NCBI GenBank assembly: GCA_021738345.1
Contig: JAIPCE010000018.1
Coordinates: forward strand, 1 to 33,961
Origin: Rhodoferax sp.
Lineage (GTDB): Bacteria > Pseudomonadota > Gammaproteobacteria > Burkholderiales > Burkholderiaceae_C
Length of the DNA: 33,961 nt
Direction: 5' to 3'
In this document: in pieces, positions 1-9,706 of the stretch
Layout: each line of letters opens with the position of its first letter
Position numbering within the stretch: the first letter of the stretch is position 1
Position numbers and translations under genes: made by a program
Notes under the pieces: model-generated
Seen by the model: only the letters and a program-made list of their open reading frames with translations
Told to the model about the DNA's origin: nothing
Database searches by the model: none

Positions 1-1019
1 AGCGCGCTGAAATTCAGCAAGCCAAAGCACAGGTGTCGATTGCCCAGTCCAATTACCAGCGCAACCAGGAGCTGGTGGCGCAAAACTTTGTGGCGCAGCG
101 TGTGCTTGAGGAAAGTTCCGCCAACCTGCAGGTAGCGCAGGCCCAGTTGGCCCTGGCAGAGGCGCGCCTGGCACGTATGCGTATCGTGGCACCGTTTGAC
201 GGCACGGTCGGTTTGCGCAATATCAACCTGGGCGACTATGTCAAGGACGGCGCCGATCTGGTGAATCTGGAGGATTTGAGTCGCATGGTGGTCGACTTTC
301 GCCTGCCTGAACGGTACCAGAACAAGCTGCGGGTGCAGCAGACCGTGGAGCTGGTGCTCGATGCTTTTCCGGACCGCACCTTTTCGGCGCGCATTGAAGC
401 CCTAGACCCGCTGCTCGATGCCAATGGCCGGTCGGTGGGGGTGCGGGCGATGTTGCCCAACACCGGGGGGCAAGAGCGGGCGTCCGCCAAGTCTGGCGCG
501 ACTCCCGAGCGCAAGCCCGCTGAGGCCACTGCAGCAAGGCGCGCCTCAGGTTCCTCCCTGGCGCAGGCCAGCGGTCCGCTGCGGCCTGGCATGTTTGCCC
601 GCGTAACCGCTGTTTTTGGGGTCAACGAAGCGGCGCTGGTGGTGCCAGAGGAAGCCATTGTTCCGCAAGGCGGCAGGCAATATGTGGTGCGGGTGCTGCC
701 AGCGCCTGCAGCATCAGGCGAGGCGGCCAACGCGCAGGCGGGAGCGGCGAGCGCGCTAGCCCAGGGCATCTCGCAGCGCCAGGAAGTCAAGTTGGGCGTG
801 CGACAACTTGGCAGGGTGGAAATTACCCAGGGTTTGAGCTTGGGTGAAACGGTCGTGGTTGCCGGGCAACAGCGCCTGCAAAAAGACGGCACACCCGTCC
901 GCATTGTCGAGCTCGGCAAACCTGGCGAGCGGGACCAGGGCGGTGCCACAGCGCGAGGTTCGGGCGGCGCGGCAGCTGCTAAGCCACCGGCAGCCGCAAG
1001 TTCGGCCGCGCAGCCTTAA
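1..1019 (+). CDS. RND efflux periplasmic adaptor (membrane fusion protein), 5' partial
   Basis: This is the periplasmic adaptor that links an RND pump to an outer-membrane channel. The reading frame is open to the window edge (codons from base 3, RAEIQQAK...), so the gene starts upstream and the track start (a GTG at 33) is internal. Visible in order: the end of a coiled-coil hairpin rich in Q, A, E and L, a lipoyl half-motif (RIVAPFDGTVGLRNINLGDYV), then beta-barrel and membrane-proximal domains (PLRPGMFARV, VVPEEAIVPQG). Two Ala/Ser-rich low-complexity stretches interrupt the barrel and membrane-proximal regions, and the C-terminal tail is also Ala/Gly-rich. The pump gene follows after 16 bases, so the two are almost certainly co-transcribed. 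The substrate cannot be read from the sequence. Confidence 0.93.
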   Translation, partial: RAEIQQAKAQVSIAQSNYQRNQELVAQNFVAQRVLEESSANLQVAQAQLALAEARLARMRIVAPFDGTVGLRNINLGDYVKDGADLVNLEDLSRMVVDFRLPERYQNKLRVQQTVELVLDAFPDRTFSARIEALDPLLDANGRSVGVRAMLPNTGGQERASAKSGATPERKPAEATAARRASGSSLAQASGPLRPGMFARVTAVFGVNEAALVVPEEAIVPQGGRQYVVRVLPAPAASGEAANAQAGAASALAQGISQRQEVKLGVRQLGRVEITQGLSLGETVVVAGQQRLQKDGTPVRIVELGKPGERDQGGATARGSGGAAAAKPPAAASSAAQP

Positions 1020-1035
1020 AGAGCGGAGTAGCACC

Positions 1036-4000
1036 ATGCAGTTGGCAGAAACTTCCATCCGTCGGCCGGTTTTCGCAACCGTGCTGTCCTTGTTGATTGT
1101 GCTGATCGGCGCAGTCTCGTTCAATCGGCTGTCGGTGCGCGAGTATCCAAAAATCGACGAACCCGTGGTGTCGGTCACCACCACTTACACTGGTGCATCT
1201 AGCGATGTGATGGAAACCCAGGTCACCAAGATACTAGAGGACTCGCTCTCGGGCATTGAAGGTGTCGACGTGATCACCTCCAGCAGTCGGCAGGAGCGCA
1301 GCCAGATATCCGTGCGCTTTGTGTTGAGCCGTGACGCGGACTCGGCCGCGGCGGATGTGCGCGACAAGGTAACCCGGGTTCGCCAGCGCTTGCCACAAGG
1401 CATAGACGAGCCCGTGATTGCCAAGGTCGAGGCCGAGTCCTTTCCGGTCATTTTCCTGGCCCTAAGTTCCGATACCCACAATGCGTTGCAGCTGTCTGAG
1501 ATGGCAAACACCCTGGTCAAGCCCTTGCTGCAGACCGCCCCGGGTGCGGCCGATGTCGGCGTTTACGGGGAGCGCAAGTTTGCGATGCGCATCTGGGTCG
1601 ACCCCGACCGCCTGGCGGCCTATAAGCTGACGGTGCAAGACCTCGAAGATGCGCTGCGACGATCGAATCTGGAGGTTCCGGCCGGGCGCATCGAGAGTGA
1701 GCAGCGCGAGTTCAACGTCACGGCGGCCACCGACCTGCAAAAGCCGCGTGAGTTCAGCCAGGTGGTGATTCGTACCGTCAATGGGCAACCAGTGCGCATT
1801 GCGGACGTGGCGCGGGTGCAAGAGGCCCCGGTCGATGAACGCTCGGCAGTCCGTCTCAACGGCCGCGATGCGGTGGGTGTGGGCGTGATTCGGCAATCGA
1901 CGGCCAATCCGCTGGAGTTGTCTGCAGGCGTGATCAAGCTGTTGGACAAACTCAGAAAGGATTTGCCGCCGGGCGTGCAGATCGATGTCGCCAACGACAA
2001 TTCGGTGTTTATTGAACAGTCCATCAAGGCAGTGTTTCAGACCATTGTCGAGGCATCGATTTTGGTGGCCTTGGTGATTTTTGTGTTTTTGCGCACGCTG
2101 CGCGCGTCCTTGATTCCGCTCGTCACGATTCCGGTGGCGTTGATTGGCAGCTTTGCCCTGATGGCGCTGGCGGGTTTTAGCATCAACACCTTGACGCTGC
2201 TGGCCCTGGTGTTGGCCATCGGTCTGGTGGTGGACGATGCGATCGTGATGCTGGAAAACATTTATCGCCACATTGAAGAAGGCCTGACGCCGTTTCAGGC
2301 CGCGATTCGCGGTGCGCGCGAAGTCGGCTTTGCGATTGTCGCCATGACCATGACGCTGGTGGCGGTGTACGCGCCACTGGCCTTTTCGCCGGGACGCACC
2401 GGGCGGTTGTTTTCGGAGTTTGCGCTGGCGCTGGCGGGCGCGGTGGTGGTGTCTGGCATCGTGGCCTTGACCCTGTCGCCCATGCTGTCGTCTGTTTTGC
2501 TCAGGCACAATCCCAATCCGACTTGGTTTGACAGCCACATGGAGCGTTTACTGCAAGGCATTACCCATCTGTATGGCAAGTTGCTGTCCTGGTCGTTAGA
2601 GCGCCGCTATCTGGTGCTGCTGATCATGCTGGGTAGTGGTTTTGTTTCCTGGTGGGCGCAGGCGGATATCAAGCGCGAGCTGTCGCCGCTGGAGGACCGG
2701 GGTGTAGTGTTGGCGCGGATCAACGCGCCTGACGGTGCCACACTCGCCTACACCGACCGCTATGCAAGAGGTATTGAGCGCATAGGGCAGGACTATCCGG
2801 AGTTTGACCGAATTTTTGCCAACATTGGCAACCCCACCGTGTCGCAGGGCAATGTGTTTTTGCGCACCAAGCCCTGGGATCAGCGCACACGCACCACGCT
2901 GGAAATGGCACAAAGCATGGGGCCACGCGTGGCGGGTCTGTCGGGTGTGACGGCGTTCCCGATTACGCCGCCCTCACTGGGGCAGGGGTTCAGCGCGCGG
3001 CCGGTGGAATTTATCATCATCACGTCCGAGAGCTACCAGAATCTGTCGCAAACGGTGCGCGCCTTTCAGGATGAGCTGGCGAAGAACCCGAACTTTTTAC
3101 AAGTAGACACCGACCTGCGACTGAACAAACCCGAGATTCGGATGGAAGTGGACCGGGAACGCGCGGCCGATATGGGCATCAGTGTGGATCTGGTCGCCCG
3201 GGCGATAGAAACCATGCTCGGCGGGCGCAAGGTCACGCGCTACAAGCGCGAGGGTGAGCAATACGACGTGATCGTGCAGACCAACCCGAGTGGACGGGAC
3301 ACACCCGACGATATCGAAAAAATATTTGTGCGTGGCAAGGCCCAGGACCTGGTTCCCTTGTCGGCTTTGGTCAAAATTCGCGAGGTGGTCGCGCCGCGCG
3401 AGCTCAACCACTTTGGACAGCGTCGCTCGGCCACCATCACCGCCAATCTGTCGACCACCTATTCGGTGGGCGAAGCCCTGGACTACATGGACCAGACCGC
3501 CAAAACGGTGCTCAAGGCAGGCTACGCCACTGATTTGAACGGCATTAGCCGGGAGTTTCGCAAGTCCTCTGACTCCCTGAGTCTGGTGTTTGTGCTGGCG
3601 CTGGTGTTTATCTTTTTGGTGCTGGCCGCACAGTTTGAGAGCTTTGTCGATCCGTTCGTGATTCTGTTGAGCGTGCCGCTGTCCATGGCCGGTGCTTTGC
3701 TGGCCCTGAAATGGTCTGGCGGGACCCTCAATGTGTTCAGCCAGATTGGGCTGATTACCCTGGTGGGATTGATTACCAAGCACGGCATCCTGATTGTCGA
3801 ATTTGCCAACCAGTTGCGCGAACAAGGCCTCGACACCCTGGCGGCGGTGCGCCAGTCGGCATCGCAGCGGCTGCGTCCGATCATGATGACCACGGGTGCC
3901 ATGGTGTTAGGGGCCATTCCGCTGGCGCTGGCGACTGGCGCGGGTGCTGAGAGCCGCCGCCAGATAGGCTGGGTGATTGTGGGTGGCATGTCGCTGGGGA

Positions 4001-4143
4001 CTTTACTGACCGTGTTCGTGGTGCCCACCATGTACACCCTGTTGGCACGCCGACACGCACCGGGGGCCATCAAGGAGCTGGCCTTGGAGGCGACGCCGGC
4101 GATGGCGGTAACGCCTATTGCAGGCGCAGCGGCATCTCACTAA
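1036..4143 (+). CDS. Efflux RND transporter permease, HAE-1 type
   Basis: This is an inner-membrane, proton-driven efflux pump of 1035 residues, the usual length for AcrB-like proteins. The ORF-track start lies inside the adaptor gene. I chose ATG 1036 because it has an upstream GGAG and the classic N-terminus (MQLAETSIRRPVFATVL). Two large periplasmic loops separate two sets of transmembrane helices. The paired aspartates of the proton relay are seen in TM4 (GLVVDDAIVMLENI, D400/D401) and the partner lysine in TM10 (LITKHGILIVEF, K915). These residues fit the hydrophobic/amphiphilic exporter class and not the metal-ion CusA class. No outer-membrane channel gene follows, so the pump must use one encoded upstream or elsewhere. 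The substrate is unknown. Confidence 0.95.
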   Translation: MQLAETSIRRPVFATVLSLLIVLIGAVSFNRLSVREYPKIDEPVVSVTTTYTGASSDVMETQVTKILEDSLSGIEGVDVITSSSRQERSQISVRFVLSRDADSAAADVRDKVTRVRQRLPQGIDEPVIAKVEAESFPVIFLALSSDTHNALQLSEMANTLVKPLLQTAPGAADVGVYGERKFAMRIWVDPDRLAAYKLTVQDLEDALRRSNLEVPAGRIESEQREFNVTAATDLQKPREFSQVVIRTVNGQPVRIADVARVQEAPVDERSAVRLNGRDAVGVGVIRQSTANPLELSAGVIKLLDKLRKDLPPGVQIDVANDNSVFIEQSIKAVFQTIVEASILVALVIFVFLRTLRASLIPLVTIPVALIGSFALMALAGFSINTLTLLALVLAIGLVVDDAIVMLENIYRHIEEGLTPFQAAIRGAREVGFAIVAMTMTLVAVYAPLAFSPGRTGRLFSEFALALAGAVVVSGIVALTLSPMLSSVLLRHNPNPTWFDSHMERLLQGITHLYGKLLSWSLERRYLVLLIMLGSGFVSWWAQADIKRELSPLEDRGVVLARINAPDGATLAYTDRYARGIERIGQDYPEFDRIFANIGNPTVSQGNVFLRTKPWDQRTRTTLEMAQSMGPRVAGLSGVTAFPITPPSLGQGFSARPVEFIIITSESYQNLSQTVRAFQDELAKNPNFLQVDTDLRLNKPEIRMEVDRERAADMGISVDLVARAIETMLGGRKVTRYKREGEQYDVIVQTNPSGRDTPDDIEKIFVRGKAQDLVPLSALVKIREVVAPRELNHFGQRRSATITANLSTTYSVGEALDYMDQTAKTVLKAGYATDLNGISREFRKSSDSLSLVFVLALVFIFLVLAAQFESFVDPFVILLSVPLSMAGALLALKWSGGTLNVFSQIGLITLVGLITKHGILIVEFANQLREQGLDTLAAVRQSASQRLRPIMMTTGAMVLGAIPLALATGAGAESRRQIGWVIVGGMSLGTLLTVFVVPTMYTLLARRHAPGAIKELALEATPAMAVTPIAGAAASH

Positions 4144-4176
4144 ACCTATGCCGGACAAGCCAGAACCGAACAACCG

Positions 4177-4240
4177 TTCGCGGCGAGGGCACCGCTCCAA
4201 CAAAAACAATGCTCCGTTGGAGCGGCGCCCTCGCCGCGAA
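4177..4240. repeat. Long near-perfect inverted repeat between convergent genes
   Basis: Two 25-base arms (4177-4201 and 4216-4240) begin and end TTCGCGGCGAGGGC / GCCCTCGCCGCGAA and differ from perfect complementarity at one position. The loop is 14 bases (AAAAACAATGCTCC). The repeat lies 33 bases after the RND stop codon and 61 bases before the end of the convergent moeA. It could act as a bidirectional transcription terminator, but no good T-tract follows on either strand. It may instead be a copy of a dispersed palindromic repeat. The structure is certain. Its role is inferred. Confidence 0.85.
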
Positions 4241-4301
4241 TGACTTTGATGTTTGAATTCTTCTCAAGATTTGAAAAGATTGAATTTGTGAGTGACTAGA
4301 T

Positions 4302-5645
4302 TCACACCAAGTGGTGCAGCGGCCACACGGTTACCAGGTCGCCGGGTGCAACGTTGGCCTGGTCATGCTGCAGCAAGATCAGCGCGTTGGCTCGCACCAT
4401 GGAGCTCAGCACGCCTGAGCCCTGATTGCCCGTGGTTCGGCATTGCAAAGAACCATCGGCTGCGGTCCAGACCAGGCCGCGCTGGTATTCGGTGCGTCCT
4501 GGTTTTTTTCGAATCGACTCCTGACTATGGGCCATTAAAAGCGGTTCCTCAGGCGGGTTGGCGCCCATCATCTGCAACAGCGCAGGGCGCACAAAAGCAA
4601 GGAACGTCACCATCACGGCCACCGGGTTACCGGGTAGGCCAAACACGACGGCGCCACCACTACGAGACAGCCCCGGGTCCGCTGCACCCGTGCCTGAAAC
4701 TGGGTTGCGGTCAGTCTCCGACCTGAAAATTCGGCCCACCGCCATGGGGCGCCCGGGACGCATGGCGATGCGCCAAAAGGCGACATCACCGAGGCGCTTC
4801 ATCATGACTTTGGTGAAGTCTGCCTCACCCACGCTCACTCCGCCGCTGGTGATGATCGCGTCTGCTTGCACCGCGCCCTGCGTGAAGGCCGCTTCAAGCA
4901 AATCCGGGTCGTCGCGCACGACGCCCATATCAATGACCTCGCAGCCCAGGCGTCGCAATAGGCCCAGGACCGTGTAACGGTTGCTGTCGTACACAGCCCC
5001 CTCACGCGGCACTTCCCCAGACGAAAGGATCTCGTCGCCGGTGGAGAAATAGGCCACCCGCAGACGGCGCACCACCACCAGGCTGGTCACCCCCACCGAT
5101 GCGGCGAGTCCAAGTCGGGCCGGGGTGAGCAGGTCGCCGCGTCGCAGCGCCGGTTTGCCGAGGGCTAGGTCCTCGCCGCACAGGCGCCGGTTATCGCCAG
5201 GTTTTACCAGACCCGCAGCCACTTCGATTCCCGACTCCGATTGGTGGACCAACTCCTGAGGCACCACCGTATCGAGCCCTGGCGGCAGAATGGCTCCGGT
5301 CATGATTTTGATGCATTGTCCGGGTTGCAACTGTCCTTGCCACGCTTTGCCAGCGAGCGCGGTGCCGACCACGGCCAGCCGCAATGGTGTGTGCGGGTCC
5401 AGGGGGGTCAACTGGCTCCCGTCAAAGGCGTAACCGTCCATGGCAGAGTTGTCGTGCGGTGGCACCGAGACCGGCGACACAAGGTCTTGGGCCAACACCC
5501 TATCCATCGCGTCAATAAGAGGCACGGTTTCAGTGTCGCGCACAACACTGACCAGTTGACTCAGAAACGTTTGCACGCCAGAGACAGTCATGGACTGCGG
5601 GTCATAGGCCTGCAGTTGGGCCGCGATCTCATCAAGTGTTTTCAT
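4302..5645 (-). CDS. moeA: Molybdopterin molybdenumtransferase MoeA
   Basis: MoeA inserts molybdate into adenylylated molybdopterin, the last common step of molybdenum cofactor synthesis in the cytoplasm. I chose the ATG at 5645 ([11 protein letters not shown], 447 residues), since the ORF-track start lies deep in mobA. Seen: [13 protein letters not shown] and [10 protein letters not shown] near the N-terminus, [15 protein letters not shown], the [12 protein letters not shown] motif of the MPT-binding domain, and [10 protein letters not shown]. Compared with typical MoeA there is an extra stretch of about 25 residues rich in G, S and D just before GLPGNP (about residues 307-333). The gene starts 14 bases inside the end of mobA, so translation is probably coupled. 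Confidence 0.95.
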   Translation of the reverse strand: MKTLDEIAAQLQAYDPQSMTVSGVQTFLSQLVSVVRDTETVPLIDAMDRVLAQDLVSPVSVPPHDNSAMDGYAFDGSQLTPLDPHTPLRLAVVGTALAGKAWQGQLQPGQCIKIMTGAILPPGLDTVVPQELVHQSESGIEVAAGLVKPGDNRRLCGEDLALGKPALRRGDLLTPARLGLAASVGVTSLVVVRRLRVAYFSTGDEILSSGEVPREGAVYDSNRYTVLGLLRRLGCEVIDMGVVRDDPDLLEAAFTQGAVQADAIITSGGVSVGEADFTKVMMKRLGDVAFWRIAMRPGRPMAVGRIFRSETDRNPVSGTGAADPGLSRSGGAVVFGLPGNPVAVMVTFLAFVRPALLQMMGANPPEEPLLMAHSQESIRKKPGRTEYQRGLVWTAADGSLQCRTTGNQGSGVLSSMVRANALILLQHDQANVAPGDLVTVWPLHHLV

Positions 5646-6297
5646 CGGTGGTTGGTGCAAGGTGTGGTTCGGGATTGGCTTCCAGTTGAAGCAATTCAGC
5701 GAGCGTGTTGGCATTGAAAAATGCTTTTGGATCGTCGCCCGGGAGGTCAAAACGGACATGTGCAGTGGCATGCTGCGCGGTCCAAGCATCAATCTTCCTG
5801 CCCCCTGCCTGCATGAAACGCTGCAAACTGTCGTGTAGCTGGCGCTGTAACAGGCAAAAAACAGGTTGTGCGCGCAAACCGCCATCTTCTTCAGTCGCAC
5901 TCGCCACCACAATTTCGGCATCCTCTTGCTGGAGTGCGTGCGCCATCCGCGCGACCAGGTCTGCGGGAAACAAGGGCGTGTCACAGGGGACGGTCACCAA
6001 GTAGGGTGTTTGGCACAGCCGCAAACTGGTGAGAAAACCTGCCAGAGGCCCCGCAAAATCACCCAGATCGGGGTCGTCAGCGTGGGTCGGAACGTCATAA
6101 GTCCGGTATATTTCCAGGTTGCGGTTGGCGTTGATCATGATCGACGAGACCTGCGGTCGCAATCGCTCAAGCGTCCACCGCGCCAGGGGCTGACCCTTGA
6201 ACATTTGCAGACCCTTGTCCACACCGCCCATGCGTGTGCCGCGACCCCCCGCGAGAATCACGCCAGTCACGGAGAAGGGGGGTAAGCTTGAAGTCAT
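5632..6297 (-). CDS. mobA: Molybdenum cofactor guanylyltransferase MobA
   Basis: MobA transfers GMP from GTP to molybdenum-molybdopterin to form the guanine dinucleotide cofactor used by DMSO-reductase-family enzymes. The chosen start (ATG 6297, [18 protein letters not shown]) gives 221 residues, close to the family length. The nucleotide-binding signature [18 protein letters not shown] is at the N-terminus, and VPCDTPLFP supplies the acidic metal-binding region. The 22 extra residues of the longer ORF look non-native. The gene lies 135 bases downstream of moaA and overlaps moeA. Its presence means this organism makes the MGD form of the cofactor. Confidence 0.93.
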   Translation of the reverse strand: MTSSLPPFSVTGVILAGGRGTRMGGVDKGLQMFKGQPLARWTLERLRPQVSSIMINANRNLEIYRTYDVPTHADDPDLGDFAGPLAGFLTSLRLCQTPYLVTVPCDTPLFPADLVARMAHALQQEDAEIVVASATEEDGGLRAQPVFCLLQRQLHDSLQRFMQAGGRKIDAWTAQHATAHVRFDLPGDDPKAFFNANTLAELLQLEANPEPHLAPTTDENT

Positions 6298-6432
6298 TTG
6301 AGTTGGGGAAGCAAGTATTGTGTGATGTCCGCCATGATCCGACAACCCGGCACGGGTGCTCATGCATTGCGGATCGGAGTGTTCAATGGCGTGCGCCTTT
6401 GCTGTTGCGTGTTGCCCTTGCGCGCATGGTTC

Positions 6433-7593
6433 TCAGCCGCCGATATAGCTCATTTCAACGCGCCGGGCGCTGCTTTCGGCTGAGTCCTGGGGCTGCAAAC
6501 TTCTGAGCTCCGAATAACGGTCGTTGCGGGCCTGCCAAATATAGGCAAGCGCAGATGCCAGTTGGTCATCGCTGGCCGTGTTCCTGAGCAAGGTTTTGAG
6601 GTCGTAGCCACGGGAGGCAAACAGGCAGAGAAAAAGCTGGCCTTCGGTGGAAAGTCGGGCGCGGTTACAGGTACCACAAAAGGCCTGCGTCACGCTGCTG
6701 ATCACTCCAATCTCGCCCGCGGCAACATCGTGCCGGCCGTTTCCATCGGCATAGCCCCAGCGCTCGGCAGTTTCACCTGGGGCCGACGCTTCCAGTGGTA
6801 CCAGGGGCATCTCGCTGTGAATGCGTCGGACGACTTCCGCCGAGGGCAAGACTTCGTTCATGCGCCAACCATTGGTGGCGCCCACGTCCATGTACTCGAT
6901 AAAACGCAGCACCATTCCGCTGCCCCTGAAATGCCGGGCCATCGGCAGAATCTCCTGATCATTGGTGCCACGCTTGACCACCATGTTGATCTTGATCGGA
7001 CCCAGACCCGCATCACAGGCGGCCTGCAAACCGGCCAAAACATCAGCAACCGGAAAGTCCACATCATTCATACTGCGAAATACAGCGTCGTCGAGGCCGT
7101 CCAGACTCACTGTGACCCGTTGCAGCCCTGCTGCCTTGAGTAACTGTGCCTTGCGTTGCAACAGGGAGCCATTGGTGGTCAGCGTCAAATCCAGTGCCTT
7201 GCCCCCAGGGGTGCGCAATGCGGAGAGCTGCGTGATCAGGGTTTCAATGTTTTTGCGCAACAAGGGCTCGCCACCGGTGAGTCGCAATTTTTGTACTCCC
7301 TGCAGCACAAACTGCCGCGCCAGCCGGGTGATTTCTTCAAATGTCAAGAGAGCCGAATGGGCTAGATAAGGGTAGTCTTGGCCAAAGGTTTCTTTGGGCA
7401 TGCAGTAGCTGCAGCGAAAGTTGCAACGGTCCGTCACGCTGATGCGCAGGTCACGCAGCGGTCGACCGCGGGTGTCGACAAGCAAGCCAGGGGGTGTTGC
7501 CATCCGGGTTTCTAATGCGCTTTGCGGTAAGGCTATGGCACCAGGTCGCTGGTCCAGCAGTGCAATGGTTCGGGGGGTTGAGCGTTCTGCCAT
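6433..7593 (-). CDS. moaA: GTP 3',8-cyclase MoaA
   Basis: MoaA is the radical-SAM enzyme that, with MoaC, converts GTP to cyclic pyranopterin monophosphate, the first step of molybdenum cofactor synthesis. The N-terminal cluster motif CNFRCSYC (CxxxCxxC) binds the SAM [4Fe-4S] cluster, and [18 protein letters not shown] gives the three cysteines of the second cluster. The protein ends in GG (MSYIGG), the conserved MoaA C-terminus needed for activity. I chose ATG 7593 ([18 protein letters not shown], 386 residues). ATG 7599, two codons upstream, is equally possible, and the ORF-track start is less likely. No moaC, moaD or moaE is nearby. The gene is divergent from the TonB receptor, with about 97 bases between them. 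Confidence 0.95.
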   Translation of the reverse strand: MAERSTPRTIALLDQRPGAIALPQSALETRMATPPGLLVDTRGRPLRDLRISVTDRCNFRCSYCMPKETFGQDYPYLAHSALLTFEEITRLARQFVLQGVQKLRLTGGEPLLRKNIETLITQLSALRTPGGKALDLTLTTNGSLLQRKAQLLKAAGLQRVTVSLDGLDDAVFRSMNDVDFPVADVLAGLQAACDAGLGPIKINMVVKRGTNDQEILPMARHFRGSGMVLRFIEYMDVGATNGWRMNEVLPSAEVVRRIHSEMPLVPLEASAPGETAERWGYADGNGRHDVAAGEIGVISSVTQAFCGTCNRARLSTEGQLFLCLFASRGYDLKTLLRNTASDDQLASALAYIWQARNDRYSELRSLQPQDSAESSARRVEMSYIGG

Positions 7594-7690
7594 CTGCATA
7601 TTGTCCACGCTGGGTACGCATCTGGAGCTAAAACAGTGCAAAAATGAAGGGATTACAAGTTACTCCAATCTTATGTATCGGGAAAGTACC

Positions 7691-9682
7691 ATGAACATTC
7701 ACAGTCGGCTGGCTTTGTTAGGGTGTCTGCTGACCTCGTCTGCCGTGAGTGCCGAAGGGAGTGCCACCCTGGTTGCATTGTCTGAGCGCGACTTTTTGGG
7801 CGAAATGCCCGTGGTGCTATCGGTCTCCCGACTTGCGCAGCGCTTGGATGAGACGCCAGGTGCCGTCACCATTCTGGATCGCGACTTTATCCGCCTGTCC
7901 GGCGCCCGCGACGTGGCCGACTTGCTGCGGGTAGTGCCTGGTTTTCAGAGTTTTACCAGCTACGAAACCGATGCGCCCATGGCCGTGTACCACGGGCGCA
8001 TTGACGACTGGGCCAATCGGATCCAGGTTCTGGTCGATGGTCGCTCGGTGTACTCTGGTTTCATTCAGGGATCTGCCGGGCTGGGGTGGCAAACCATGGC
8101 GATCGACGATGTCGAACGTATCGAAGTGTTTCGTGGGTCGAATTCTGCCACCTATGGTGCGCGGGCATTTTTGGGGGTGGTCAATATTGTTACGGTTGCG
8201 CCGATGGACGCCTTGGGCGTAATCGGTAGTGTGACTGCGGGTAGCAACGGCGTTGCGGACGCGAGCGCACGCGTCGGGTGGGGGGCACCAGGCGCCAGTT
8301 ACCGCATCAGCATGGACACGCATGGTGACGACGGATTGCGCGGGACAGTGGGAAGTCATCGTACCCATCGCGTCAATTTTGCTGGCGCCTGGTCACTAGG
8401 AGCCGGAGAAGGGCTGGAGCTGCGGGCCGGCGCTCTGAACATTGACGCAGGACGTGGTGCACGGGAATATGGCGAGTGGGGTAATCCGGCTCGCATGCGG
8501 TATATGGGCTCGCGATTTTTTCAGGCTGACTGGAGCAAAAGCTGGAGCGAAAGCCAAGACGTGACATTGAGTGTTTCGCACACCGAGTACTTGCATAGAG
8601 ATTCGTTTGCCTACCTGAATCCAGAGCCGTTTTTTGATCCGTACTACGGGATCAGCATTTCTTTTGGTGGCGTTGAAGTCAATGACGCAATGACGCTGCA
8701 ACAGACAACACGTTTCTCTCCTAACTTTCGCACGGTGTGGGGTGCCGAGTTGCGCCAAGAGTTGATCGACTCTCCAAGCAGCTTCGACACCAGAGGGTCG
8801 GTCAGGAGCAACTTTTTCCGTCTGTTTGGTAATGCAGAGTGGCGGATGTTTCCCGCATTGCTGCTCAACGCCGGATTGCTGGCCGAACAGGGCGATCTGG
8901 GAGGCGAGTCGGTATCACCCCGTATCATGCTGAACTGGTCTCTGGCCGAGGGAAGTACGCTGCGGGCTGGATTTTCGGATGGGTTCCGTCCCCCTTCAGC
9001 CTTTGAAAAATACGGTTCCGTGAAGTATTACGATCGCCAAGGCAAAAATCCGCTGACCTATGTGGCCACCAATGGCAAGATCAATTCTGAAACCATTCGT
9101 GCCTTGGAGTTGGGCTACCACGGCAACTTTCCTCAATGGAAGCTCAGTGGTGATGTGCGCCTTTTTCACGAATCGATTCGTGACGGCATTTACTGTTCGC
9201 CCGTCATTCCGGCGGATTGCTGGAACCAGGACAATTACCTGACGCGTGGCTTGGAGTACCAATGGGTCTGGAAGCCAGGTGCTGCAACCCAAATGTTCTG
9301 GACCCAGTCCTGGGCCAATGTCTCGGGTCTCGATATTGTCATGCCGTTCCCTTCAGACAGCTACGCACACAATGCGCGCGTCGCTTTTTCTGTGCCTGCA
9401 CACGCTGGATCCCTTGCCCTGATGCATGCATTTGACTCTGGCCTCAAGCTCTCGGTGGTGCATCACCGGGTTGGCAGTCTGGAGCTGAACTCACAGGAGA
9501 TTTCGGGCCAGTTGAGTTCGATGTGGCGGACCGACCTGCGGCTGGCCAAGGCCTTTAGGTGGGCCGGCAAGGCGGCCGAAATCGCATTGACCCTGCAGAA
9601 CGTTGACGCCCCTTATCAAGACAGTGGCAAGAGCTTTTATTTTGATCCTCGGGCATTTGTGTCCTTGCGTGTGGGCCTGTGA
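7691..9682 (+). CDS. TonB-dependent outer-membrane receptor
   Basis: This is an outer-membrane ligand-gated barrel powered by TonB. ATG 7691 is followed by a clear signal peptide (MNIHSRLALLGCLLTSSAVSA), whereas the ORF-track start lies inside moaA. The protein has 663 residues. The plug domain (about 52-170) is recognised by TPGAVTILDRDFIRLSGARDVADLL, VDGRSVY and VERIEVFRGSNSATYG. The rest is an alternating beta-barrel with a small loop cysteine pair (YCSPVIPADCW). It ends VSLRVGL, without the usual terminal Phe. No siderophore or cobalamin genes are near, so the ligand is open. The next two genes follow at 24 bases and with an overlap, suggesting one transcript with a binding protein and a sensor kinase. 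Confidence 0.92.
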   Translation: MNIHSRLALLGCLLTSSAVSAEGSATLVALSERDFLGEMPVVLSVSRLAQRLDETPGAVTILDRDFIRLSGARDVADLLRVVPGFQSFTSYETDAPMAVYHGRIDDWANRIQVLVDGRSVYSGFIQGSAGLGWQTMAIDDVERIEVFRGSNSATYGARAFLGVVNIVTVAPMDALGVIGSVTAGSNGVADASARVGWGAPGASYRISMDTHGDDGLRGTVGSHRTHRVNFAGAWSLGAGEGLELRAGALNIDAGRGAREYGEWGNPARMRYMGSRFFQADWSKSWSESQDVTLSVSHTEYLHRDSFAYLNPEPFFDPYYGISISFGGVEVNDAMTLQQTTRFSPNFRTVWGAELRQELIDSPSSFDTRGSVRSNFFRLFGNAEWRMFPALLLNAGLLAEQGDLGGESVSPRIMLNWSLAEGSTLRAGFSDGFRPPSAFEKYGSVKYYDRQGKNPLTYVATNGKINSETIRALELGYHGNFPQWKLSGDVRLFHESIRDGIYCSPVIPADCWNQDNYLTRGLEYQWVWKPGAATQMFWTQSWANVSGLDIVMPFPSDSYAHNARVAFSVPAHAGSLALMHAFDSGLKLSVVHHRVGSLELNSQEISGQLSSMWRTDLRLAKAFRWAGKAAEIALTLQNVDAPYQDSGKSFYFDPRAFVSLRVGL

Positions 9683-9706
9683 GCCTGCGGTTGCGTCGGA
9701 TCAAGC

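Noticed and set aside
1462-2538. 358-residue minus-strand ORF within the RND pump, and other long antisense ORFs (3097-3825, 29531-30394, 27024-27815)
   Set aside because: All are shadows of strongly conserved plus-strand genes, with composition typical of antisense frames (runs of His, Gln and Arg) and no family resemblance.
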